In this document: in pieces, positions 56,919-64,000 of the stretch
How the letters are laid out: each line of letters starts with the position of its first letter
Position numbering within the stretch: position 1 is the stretch's first letter
The notes under the pieces: model-generated
Databases searched by the model: none
What the model saw: the letters and a program-made list of their open reading frames with translations, nothing else
What the model was told of the DNA's origin: nothing
DNA from: CAZAFC01 sp964484675
Lineage (GTDB): Bacteria > Patescibacteriota > Saccharimonadia > Saccharimonadales > UBA4665
Direction of reading: 5' to 3'
NCBI GenBank assembly: GCA_964484675.1
Contig: CAZAFC010000001.1
Span: 124,001-188,000, forward strand
Length of the DNA: 64,000 bases
Translations under genes and position numbers: made by a program

Positions 56919-59132
56919 TTAGGCGCGCGGTGCGAGCGGCGGCAATTTGCTTTTGGCAAACGTGAAGCCGAAGGTGCTGCCCTCACCTTCCTTGCTCTTG
57001 AAAACAATCGCCCCGCCCTGCGCCACCACCACTTTCTTGGCCATAAACAGCCCAAGCCCCGTGCCATCCGGCCGCGCCCGCTTGGCATTGTCGGCGCGGA
57101 AAAACTTGCTGAACAGATGATGCTGCTCGGCCCGCGGCACGCCCATGCCCGTGTCGACCACCGTAAAGCTCACACTCTCAGGCTTATCCTCGAGCCGCAC
57201 CTCGATCCGCCCACCGCTCGGCGTATAGTAAATCGCGTTGTCCAAGAAATTCATAATCACCTGGCGCATCTTGATTTCGTCGAGCATCAGCGCCGGAAAA
57301 TCATCCGGCCTGTGATATATCAGCTCCACGTTTCGCCCTTTGGCCGTCTCAAGCAGCTGCTCGACTTCGTCCTTCACGACGGCCGCGAGATTCGTCGCCA
57401 TTGGCTCGATCACAAATTTACCAGTCCGCAGCCGCGACACATTTAACAGATCAGAAATAAGATACACCATGCGCTGTGAACTGATAAAAGCTTGATTGAG
57501 CAGCTTGCGCTGGAGCGGTTGAATGCTGCCGGCGTCGCCATCGAGCACCATGCTCACGTAGCCCTTCACACTGGTGAGCGGCGTGCGCAGCTGGTGCGAT
57601 GCCATGCTAATAAAGTCATCTTTTGTTTCATCAAGCAAGCGCAGCTTTTGGTTCGTTCGCTGCAATTTATGCGTCGCTTCGTCGATCTTCTGCTGCAACG
57701 TGCGGTTAAAATTCTCGATCTCCTCGAACCGCAGCGCGTTTTGAATTGCCAGCACGAGCACGTTGGCAATCGTCTCGATCACCGTAATGTCCTGGCGCGA
57801 GTACGGATTCCCGCTCCGCTTGGCGCCGAACACCAGATAGCCAAGCCCCTTCAGCTCGGCCGTAGCGTCGTGCATCGGCGCAATTGCTTCAATTTCGTGG
57901 TCGACAAACAGCTTCCGCAGCTCCTTTGTATTCGACGCGTCTCCAGCCAGCAGCACCGACTTTTGGTCAGCTTGCACTCGCAGCCCGAGCGTCTCAATTG
58001 CTTTGATATCTTTTTGGCGCATACCAGTCGACTTTGTCGAGACGAGCCGAGCCGGCAGTGTCTCGGTGGGCAGCACTTCAACTGCCGCAAAATCACTTTT
58101 GACATTTTCCTGAATAATACTCAGCGCTTGGTTCAGCATCGGCTCAATCCGGATCGCACCCACCAAACTTGCATTCAGGCGATTGAAAAGATCCTGCGGT
58201 GAGTAGGCGTCACGGTGGAACAGCCGGCTCGTCAAACGATTAAAATATAATCTGATCGGCTGGAACGTCACGGCAACAATCAGCGTCAAAATCGCCATAA
58301 TCACCAGCGCCTTCGCGTCGATTGAGATGGCAAAAACATGCACAATGATCAGCGAAGTAGCCAACACATACGCGGTGGCGACCGTGGCAATACTCAGCGC
58401 ATACACGGCCGCCGTAAACGCGTAGCTGCGAATATCAAGAAAGCGGTAGCGGATGATACTCAGCGCGAAGCCGAGGGCAAAAAAGTCAATCGAAAGGATT
58501 CCCCACGAGATCCGCTGCTGACTGCCGGTCGCCAGTGGCACGATAACATTCGTGAGCACGCTGTAGGCGCTCACCAATCCAATCGTCCGCAGGATAATCC
58601 CGAGCGCCTTTCGCTCGCGGCTGTGCAGCGCGTTTTTCAAGAAGTTGTGGAACAGATACTGGAGCAAAAGCACCAGCTGCGCAAGGATCAGACCAATAAA
58701 AATCGGGTACGCCCAACCGCGCGTGAAGGCATAATTTCCGCCCCGATAGGTAACGCTCGTGAACAATTGCGCGCTACAAATCAGCAGCGAGTCGGCAATC
58801 GTCAGCCAGTACATCGCGGAGCGAACGCGGCGATTGTAGCGACTGTGGTGTGTCTCGGATTGTTTTTGCAAAACATCGGTAAACGAAAACGTACTAATTA
58901 TCGCCAGCGTCGGCCACAGAAACACGACATTATTCCACAGCCGCAGATGCGTCGTGATGCCGTCGGCCATGTATATATTGAGTTGCCATAATATAAGCGA
59001 ACTGCATGATATGGCAAAATAAAGCTTGAGCCTGGGCCCAACATTATGTGCCATACCGACAACAAGTATGATAAAAAGCGCGATGGCGCAGGTGAGTGCA
59101 AGAAAGAATAAGCTCGCGTTCATCTCCTTCAT
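56919..59132 (-). CDS. Membrane histidine kinase with GAF-like domain
   Basis: About 737 aa. Some eight N-terminal helices (~1-290) form a membrane sensor, then a GAF-like domain (~320-470). HisKA follows with phospho-accepting His in SMASHQLRTPLTSVKG near 510, and the ATPase has N-box NFLDNAIYYTPSGG near 625, G1 DTGMGVP near 655 and G2 DGTGLGLFMAKK near 690. No receiver is fused; the two single-domain receivers 1.6-2 kb away are likely partners. Start ATG 59132 or 59123. The ligand is unknown; the adjacent acyl-synthase-like gene is suggestive. Confidence 0.92.
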   Translation of the reverse strand: MKEMNASLFFLALTCAIALFIILVVGMAHNVGPRLKLYFAISCSSLILWQLNIYMADGITTHLRLWNNVVFLWPTLAIISTFSFTDVLQKQSETHHSRYNRRVRSAMYWLTIADSLLICSAQLFTSVTYRGGNYAFTRGWAYPIFIGLILAQLVLLLQYLFHNFLKNALHSRERKALGIILRTIGLVSAYSVLTNVIVPLATGSQQRISWGILSIDFFALGFALSIIRYRFLDIRSYAFTAAVYALSIATVATAYVLATSLIIVHVFAISIDAKALVIMAILTLIVAVTFQPIRLYFNRLTSRLFHRDAYSPQDLFNRLNASLVGAIRIEPMLNQALSIIQENVKSDFAAVEVLPTETLPARLVSTKSTGMRQKDIKAIETLGLRVQADQKSVLLAGDASNTKELRKLFVDHEIEAIAPMHDATAELKGLGYLVFGAKRSGNPYSRQDITVIETIANVLVLAIQNALRFEEIENFNRTLQQKIDEATHKLQRTNQKLRLLDETKDDFISMASHQLRTPLTSVKGYVSMVLDGDAGSIQPLQRKLLNQAFISSQRMVYLISDLLNVSRLRTGKFVIEPMATNLAAVVKDEVEQLLETAKGRNVELIYHRPDDFPALMLDEIKMRQVIMNFLDNAIYYTPSGGRIEVRLEDKPESVSFTVVDTGMGVPRAEQHHLFSKFFRADNAKRARPDGTGLGLFMAKKVVVAQGGAIVFKSKEGEGSTFGFTFAKSKLPPLAPRA

Positions 59133-59165
59133 TCTACAGCACTCGCCGGCGCGAGAAAACAATGC

Positions 59166-60455
59166 TTATGCAGCTTTGAGTAATGCGGCCTGTTCGGCGG
59201 TCGGCAACGTGCTGTTACGCAAGCCGACGTCGAGCGCACGCTCGCGCTGGCCAACTCGGTGGCGGCCAAACGCCTCTTTGCCCACTGCCGAACCGATGAA
59301 CGCCGCCACAATGCCATTCACGTAGCCAGGATACCCCTCGCCGTTAGCGTATAAATATGCATAGGGCGCCAGGAATGACGGGATTGCCATGGCTGCGCCG
59401 GCAAGCTTTTCTTTAGTCGTCTTGCCGCCATACATTTTGGCTAGGCCCATCGAATATGGCAGCGACGTCGCAACATCCACACCCCACAATGTAGCAGTAT
59501 CACCGTGGAATTGGTCGAGGTTGCCAGCCGGAATCGCCCGCGACATCGAATACGCCATCACCGCGGCGTGGCCGACCAGCTCTTTTGTCGAAAAGCGCGC
59601 CTTGAGCCAGTTGGGCGATCGGTACTCGATACCATTTGCAGTCATCAGCTCGCGCACATCTTTGGGCACTTTGCGCGCATCGACACCTCGAAGCAGCTCC
59701 ACGAGGTGCAGCTTTTGCCGCGCATATTTGTCATCTTCGTTGCGCAAAACAGTGCGCACTACTTCTTGCGGGCTAATCGCAGCTGGCACTGTCGGCCCAC
59801 CCATATACACACGGGCCTCGCCCAAACGGTGCACTTGCGACTGGCCGACAAGAATGGACAGGCGACGGATAAAGGCTGGCTCGGTATTGAGCAGCCACAG
59901 CTTGTGGCCCTGCTCCAGAGAATCACGGATCATCGTCGAATACAGCGAAATAACCGCATCAAAATCGCCATCGTTTATGCCGCCGTCGAATCGTTCCGAG
60001 GCCAACGCCGAGACTTCAACGACTTCGTTGTGCTTGATGTCGGTGAGGCGCGGCACGCCAGCAGCTTCGCAAATCACCTCTGGGTCGGTGGCAAAATACC
60101 GCGCCGTCGGCAGCGACAGCATGCCGTCGGATTTATTAGCATGAATCAGACGAGCCGAAGCAACTTTGGTGGTATTGCGAACAAAATAATACGAGGAGCG
60201 CGGCACATAAGCATCGTGGTAGTAACCCATCGGGTTGACGTCCGCCTCGGTAATGTGGTTTTCGCGCAAGTAAACGCGAGTGTGCAATAATTGAGCAGCG
60301 TTTCGGACGTCACTTCCAAAAACTGGATCGTCCGAAGAAAAAATATCGATGTGGGGTGGTTGAACCCTAGCTGATTCCGGATCAGCAGGAGGGACATGAA
60401 TGGTCTCCTGCGGTACCGATGCCGGCTGAAACGGCAAAGTCTGTACTTCGGCCAT
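59166..60455 (-). CDS. GNAT/acyl-synthase-like protein with C-terminal hydrophobic region
   Basis: 429 aa. Residues ~50-180 follow the LuxI/FeeM-like order: HTRVYLRENHI, YYFVRNTTKVASARLIHAN, LSLPTARYF, and NEVVEVSALASERF with the typical E-x-S-x-x-A. This suggests transfer of an acyl group to a small amine, inferred only. The C-terminal ~150 residues have membrane-tending helices. SD AAGGAG precedes ATG 60455. It lies directly upstream of the histidine kinase on the same strand, which would fit a signal-and-sensor pair. Confidence 0.6.
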   Translation of the reverse strand: MAEVQTLPFQPASVPQETIHVPPADPESARVQPPHIDIFSSDDPVFGSDVRNAAQLLHTRVYLRENHITEADVNPMGYYHDAYVPRSSYYFVRNTTKVASARLIHANKSDGMLSLPTARYFATDPEVICEAAGVPRLTDIKHNEVVEVSALASERFDGGINDGDFDAVISLYSTMIRDSLEQGHKLWLLNTEPAFIRRLSILVGQSQVHRLGEARVYMGGPTVPAAISPQEVVRTVLRNEDDKYARQKLHLVELLRGVDARKVPKDVRELMTANGIEYRSPNWLKARFSTKELVGHAAVMAYSMSRAIPAGNLDQFHGDTATLWGVDVATSLPYSMGLAKMYGGKTTKEKLAGAAMAIPSFLAPYAYLYANGEGYPGYVNGIVAAFIGSAVGKEAFGRHRVGQRERALDVGLRNSTLPTAEQAALLKAA

Positions 60456-60705
60456 GCTTAGCTCTCCTTGAGACACAAAAAACGACACTGCCAAACCTAT
60501 TGGGGTGTCGTTCCTGCTCCTAAACTTCACTCATACCTAGATGAGACTGCCTGTATATTACTACGAAACCCACAGAAAGTCAATACCCCTATATACATTT
60601 TGTGGTGTATGAATTGTGAAATTTGTCGCATGGTGAGCGACTTCGGATGCCCACGACGTCGTATACGCTATATATGTGTATGCTGGGTGTAGGTTAGCGA
60701 GCTCC
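60456..60705. other. Intergenic region upstream of the acyl-synthase-like gene
   Basis: Divergent gap of ~320 bp to the first receiver gene. It is A/T-rich near 60580-60620 (likely promoter area for the minus-strand gene). No gene or clear repeat seen. Confidence 0.5.
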
Positions 60706-60734
60706 TTGATTACCGGGAAATAACACTATATGCT
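60706..60734 (+). promoter_or_regulatory. Promoter of the receiver genes
   Basis: TTGATT (60706-60711), 17-nt spacer, TATGCT (60729-60734), giving a leader of about 37 nt before ATG 60778. Confidence 0.6.
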
Positions 60735-60777
60735 AAGGGAGTATCCCAAATTAACAGTAACGAAACGCAAGGATTGC

Positions 60778-61161
60778 ATGGCGAACAAAGTTCTCAAGGC
60801 AGCAGTTATTGAAGACAATCACGACGTTCAGTTCATGTACAAGCTCAAGCTGGAGCTTGCTGGATTTACCGTGAAGACCGCAAATGATGGCGAAGAAGGC
60901 CTCGCGCTTGTCAAAGATTTTCAGCCCGATATTGTGTTGCTCGATCTGATGATGCCGCGGATGGGCGGTGCCGAGATGCTGGCCCGCGTGCGCTCAGAAG
61001 CATGGGGCAGCAATATGCGTGTCATAATTTTGACAAATATTAGCAAGGATGAGGCGCCACAAGCGCTTCGTTTTTTACATGTCGATCGCTACGTGGTCAA
61101 GGCACATCACACGCCGGCGCAAGTCATTGATATGGCACTGGAGGTACTTGGCGAAAAGTGA
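60778..61161 (+). CDS. Single-domain response regulator (receiver)
   Basis: 127 aa. Acidic pocket (VIEDN near 9), phospho-acceptor Asp in LLDLMMP near 55, Thr in ILTN near 83 and Lys in YVVKAHH near 105. There is no output domain. ATG 60778 is used; the longer frame begins inside the promoter. With the next gene it could form a relay or compete for phosphate from the kinase at 56919. Confidence 0.93.
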   Translation: MANKVLKAAVIEDNHDVQFMYKLKLELAGFTVKTANDGEEGLALVKDFQPDIVLLDLMMPRMGGAEMLARVRSEAWGSNMRVIILTNISKDEAPQALRFLHVDRYVVKAHHTPAQVIDMALEVLGEK

Positions 61162-61211
61162 TATTAGTGGCATTATAGACATCCAAGGTTCAACAAGAAA
61201 GAAGGTACATT

Positions 61212-61580
61212 ATGACGAAAATTGCGATCATCGAAGACGACGAAGCCATCTCGCAAATGTATCGCATTAAATTCGAGGCAGAAGGCTTCAAAGTTGAAAC
61301 CGCTTCCAACGGCAAGCTCGGGCTTGAAATGCTCGAGAAGATCCGCCCTGATATTGTATTGCTTGACCTTATGATGCCGATCATGACCGGTGAAGAAATG
61401 CTAGCCCGCATGCGCAAGACCGGCTGGGGCAAGCACCTCAAAGTTATTATTCTGACCAACCGCGGCGAACAGGAAATTCCGCCCGAAGTACGCGAGCTGG
61501 ACATTGCGGCGCTGATTTTGAAGGCTGACATGACGCCACGCCAAGTTGCGGAACTGGTGAAGCGCAAGCTGGCTGAGTAG
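61212..61580 (+). CDS. Single-domain response regulator (receiver)
   Basis: 122 aa. Same receiver residues as the preceding gene (IIEDDE, LLDLMMP, ILTN, LILKAD). About half the residues match, so a tandem duplication is likely. SD AAGAAGG precedes ATG 61212, 50 nt after the first receiver, so the two are co-transcribed. Confidence 0.93.
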   Translation: MTKIAIIEDDEAISQMYRIKFEAEGFKVETASNGKLGLEMLEKIRPDIVLLDLMMPIMTGEEMLARMRKTGWGKHLKVIILTNRGEQEIPPEVRELDIAALILKADMTPRQVAELVKRKLAE

Positions 61581-61653
61581 CTCGCTTCGTCTCAACCCAG
61601 CAACCAAAAAGCGAGCCATAACAACGCGCATCCCGGAGCCGGTTGCCCGGCAC

Positions 61654-62469
61654 TTACTGCTGGGCCGAGGCCACGCGCTGCGCTGCGCGGATCACATTGT
61701 CGAATAGCGCGCAGACGGTTAGCGGCCCAACGCCGCCCTTGGTTGGCGTGAGCACCAGATCATCGCGCTCGTAGACATCGCTTGCCAGGTCGCCCACCGT
61801 TTTGCCCTCTTCGCTCGCCACGCCGGCGTCCACCACCACTGCGCCAGGCTTGATCATATGTGCCGTGAGCACGGCCGGACTGCCTGTGGCAGTAATGATG
61901 ACATCTGCCTGCAGGGCTTCAGCCCCGAGATCGGCCGTTGCGCGGTCGGCCACATGCACGTCGATGCCGGAAGCCGCCAGCATACGCTCGAGCGGCGCGC
62001 CCACCAGTTTGCCGCGGCCGATAAGCAGCACACGCTTGCCGGCCAAGTCCACATTGTAGCCGGCCAACAACCACATAATCGCGAGTGGCGTCGCCGGCTC
62101 AAATTGCGGCGCGACGCCAAGCCCATCAACGTCCTTTTCCGGCGCCACCAATTGCACAATCTCCTCTGTTTGAAGCGGGTCGCTCAAGGGCAGCTGCACG
62201 ATAATGCCATGCACGTTCGGGTCGGTATTCAGCTGGCGAATAAGCTCGGGCGCCTCACTCTGCGCCACGCGGTGCACATCAGTGTCGATCAAAATATCAG
62301 CGCCGTAGCGCTGCTTCATGCGCATGTAGACATCAATGACCGAGTTGTCCACCGTTACCACAATCGCCAATTTCGGCGCCACTCCCCAAGCCTGGCGCAG
62401 CGCCCGCACCTGATGCGCTTGGCGCTCTTTGATAAATTCGGCGAGCTCGCGGCCGTTGAGCATTTTCAT
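61654..62469 (-). CDS. folD: Bifunctional methylenetetrahydrofolate dehydrogenase/cyclohydrolase
   Basis: 271 aa. Catalytic YMRMK near 48, substrate loop IVQLPLSDP near 92, EKDVDGLG near 112, Rossmann GRGKLVGAP near 150 (family GRSxxVGxP) and TKGGVGPLTV near 245. Interconverts methylene-, methenyl- and formyl-tetrahydrofolate with NADP. ATG 62469 follows TATACT (62476-62481) by 6 nt, leaderless. Confidence 0.95.
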   Translation of the reverse strand: MKMLNGRELAEFIKERQAHQVRALRQAWGVAPKLAIVVTVDNSVIDVYMRMKQRYGADILIDTDVHRVAQSEAPELIRQLNTDPNVHGIIVQLPLSDPLQTEEIVQLVAPEKDVDGLGVAPQFEPATPLAIMWLLAGYNVDLAGKRVLLIGRGKLVGAPLERMLAASGIDVHVADRATADLGAEALQADVIITATGSPAVLTAHMIKPGAVVVDAGVASEEGKTVGDLASDVYERDDLVLTPTKGGVGPLTVCALFDNVIRAAQRVASAQQ

Positions 62470-62603
62470 GCTGCCAGTATAGCAATAACTCCTTAGATCG
62501 CGAAGTTTCTAGCGACATGCCTTTTGGAAACGAGTCGCTTTCGCGGTTCGCAAGCTAGTCAGCTTAAACGCAGTCCGCATGCGCCGGGCCGCGCGCTAAC
62601 ACC

Positions 62604-63698
62604 TTAGGCGTAGCGGCGGCTGCCCGTTTCCCAAGCGGCACTGGCGAGTTTGAAGCGACGCAAAATCATCACTTCGACGAACGCTCGCAGAAAAACGCCA
62701 AGCGTCACCCAGCGATAAAAGTAGATCACCGGAAACGCATCCACAATATCCCAACGCTTGGCACGCCAAGCAACCAGCAGCGTGAGCAAAAATGTCAGCG
62801 CTGTGTCGTACAAAAACATCGCTGCAACCACCGCCCACGAGTGCTGCTCAAGCGCCACATACGGCATGAGCACGGCAAAATTCAAGAAGAAAATGAGGTT
62901 CTGAAACACCTGATACGACAGGTACGCGTCGATACGGTTGGCGCGGCGGCCGATGCGGTGGCGCAAAAAACCTTGCATGACACCGCGATTCCAGCGCGTA
63001 ATCTGGCTCACAAAATCCCGCAAATTGCGCGGGTCCTGCGTGTACGCCACGGCCTCGGGGATAAACTGCACGGTGCCGAGCTTTTGGCGGTGGATTTGGA
63101 GCGTCACGTCGAAATCTTCGCACAGCGCCTGATTGGCAAAATTAAGCTTGCCAAAAACATCGGCGCGGAAGCATGACGTCGGCCCCGGAATCACGCTCAC
63201 GGTGTGTGTGAACGCCTGAAAACGGCGGTGGATTTCCATGCCGAGCGTGTACTCGAACACGCGGTACTGGCTCACCGCGTAGCCTGGCAAACTCTTGATG
63301 TAACCGGTGGCAGCGACATTGCTGCTGCGAAGTTCGCGCCGGAACACCTTAAAATAATCGGGCGCAAAAGCGCCGTCGGCGTCGGCAATATGAATCCAGC
63401 GATAGCGCTCGGCCAAACCGAATTTGCGCGCCGCCTTGGTGAGCGCCAGACCTTTGCCGCTGCGGCGCACGCGGCAAATATTCGCCGAGCCCAGAATGCT
63501 TCGCGCCAGCGCCGATGTTTTATCGCTCGAGTTGTCATCCACCACGTAGATATCACTCGGGCGCATGCCGGCGTCGATGGCCGAGCGAAGCGTGCGCGCC
63601 AGCACCAGCTCTTCGTTGTGAGCGGCGATGAGCAGCGCGAGCATTGGTCGAGCCGAGCGTTTGATGGGTGTCGTTGCGAGGTTCTTTGACATCTTCAT
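62604..63698 (-). CDS. Family 2 glycosyltransferase, processive membrane type
   Basis: 364 aa. GT2 motifs: IAAHNEE near 24, VVDDNSSD near 52, HIADADGAF near 102, CEDFD near 193, and QITRWNRG near 237 (Q/RxxRW). Three to four helices follow. Similar enzymes (chitin/PgaC-like) polymerise N-acetylhexosamines. It starts 6 nt after the stop of a polysaccharide-deacetylase-like gene, matching exopolysaccharide synthesis-and-modification pairs. Confidence 0.92.
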   Translation of the reverse strand: MKMSKNLATTPIKRSARPMLALLIAAHNEELVLARTLRSAIDAGMRPSDIYVVDDNSSDKTSALARSILGSANICRVRRSGKGLALTKAARKFGLAERYRWIHIADADGAFAPDYFKVFRRELRSSNVAATGYIKSLPGYAVSQYRVFEYTLGMEIHRRFQAFTHTVSVIPGPTSCFRADVFGKLNFANQALCEDFDVTLQIHRQKLGTVQFIPEAVAYTQDPRNLRDFVSQITRWNRGVMQGFLRHRIGRRANRIDAYLSYQVFQNLIFFLNFAVLMPYVALEQHSWAVVAAMFLYDTALTFLLTLLVAWRAKRWDIVDAFPVIYFYRWVTLGVFLRAFVEVMILRRFKLASAAWETGSRRYA

Positions 63699-63703
63699 GA
63701 GTC

Positions 63704-64000
63704 CTATTGCGATGCCGCCAAACCGCTTATCACTTGATGCGTCGTCACAATGCGCGCCGATGTGCTGCTCAGGTACGCAAGGTGTGCTTGAAGGTTTTTC
63801 TGGCTAATGCTAAGCTGCTGCGCGCCACTCGAACCGATCTGCTGATACGCCAGCACCAGCCAGCCGTTGTGCGCCACGGTGTAATCAACGGCCGCTTGGA
63901 GCTGCGCGAGCGTCGTGCCACTGCTTACGGCAATGCTTGTAATGTTATATGGATCAAAATTGGAAGCTTGATTGACATCCCAGCTCTGCACGCCGTGGCT
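63704..64000 (-). CDS. Polysaccharide deacetylase-like protein, C-terminal part
   Basis: Only the last ~98 residues are in the window and the frame is open at the edge. SHGVQSWDVN near the visible start and the following AVDYTVAHNGWLVLAYQQI and ISQKNLQAHLAYL match the C-terminal part of NodB-type deacetylases. The catalytic Asp/His motifs would lie outside. Co-transcribed with the GT2 gene. Confidence 0.65.
   Translation of the reverse strand, partial: SHGVQSWDVNQASNFDPYNITSIAVSSGTTLAQLQAAVDYTVAHNGWLVLAYQQIGSSGAQQLSISQKNLQAHLAYLSSTSARIVTTHQVISGLAASQ

Noticed and set aside
60730..60777. Upstream in-frame start for the first receiver protein
   Set aside because: That ATG lies within the -10 box; the receiver fold begins at 60778 behind AAGGA.
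1..64000. CRISPR arrays, transposases, rRNA genes
   Set aside because: No regularly spaced repeats, no transposase-like ORF and no rRNA sequence were recognised on either strand.

Overview
The window looks like chromosome from a small-genomed bacterium of the Patescibacteria/CPR type, most likely a Saccharibacteria (TM7) relative. This is inferred from gene content and order, not from a database search. The evidence is an RpfB-like (DUF348-G5) wall protein directly upstream of rsmA, compact single-copy glycolysis genes (tpiA, pgk, pyk), several DUF4082-type surface proteins, tRNA genes with encoded CCA, and many leaderless starts. In at least 15 genes a TAnnnT-type -10 box ends exactly 6 (sometimes 7) nt before an ATG or GTG. 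Overall GC is moderate to high.

Two gene classes are interleaved. The core class has short intergenic gaps, overlapping operons and often leaderless mRNAs. It includes a metal ABC transporter (6304-8981), surface proteins (15482-21468), rsmA and the RpfB-like gene (22069-24202), pcrA, tpiA, pgk, pyk, a DHA2 efflux pump and ABC exporter, a ThiF-like/acyltransferase-like pair (47426-49335), a run of small enzyme operons (50575-56500), a histidine kinase with an acyl-synthase-like neighbour and two receiver proteins (56919-61580), folD, and a GT2/deacetylase pair at the right edge. The second class is about 16 genes of mostly unknown function (4686, 9286-15180, 24871-27148, 34590-37411, 45244, 52660). 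They share strong Shine-Dalgarno sites, longer and often hairpin-bearing 5' leaders, G/C-ending codons, and a strong inverted-repeat hairpin just after the stop.

The most striking observation lies in the second class. Four copies of a type III hammerhead self-cleaving ribozyme are encoded on the minus strand (786-834, 10250-10304, 12144-12196, 34185-34243). Each has the complete core (CUGACGA, stem II, GAAA), and stems I, II and III covary between copies. Two of them sit directly behind genes for stand-alone proteins resembling the C-terminal domain of the RNA polymerase alpha subunit (10409-10894 and 12287-12712). A third follows what looks like the 3' relic of such a gene. The recurring unit is alpha-CTD-like ORF, stable hairpin, hammerhead. 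A fifth, apparently decayed copy lies at 2088-2135.

RNA genes are tRNA-Gly(GCC), tRNA-Phe(GAA), tRNA-Val(CAC), tRNA-Glu(UUC) and tmRNA (ssrA). The tmRNA encodes an unusually long tag of about 31 residues. No rRNA, CRISPR array or transposase was seen.
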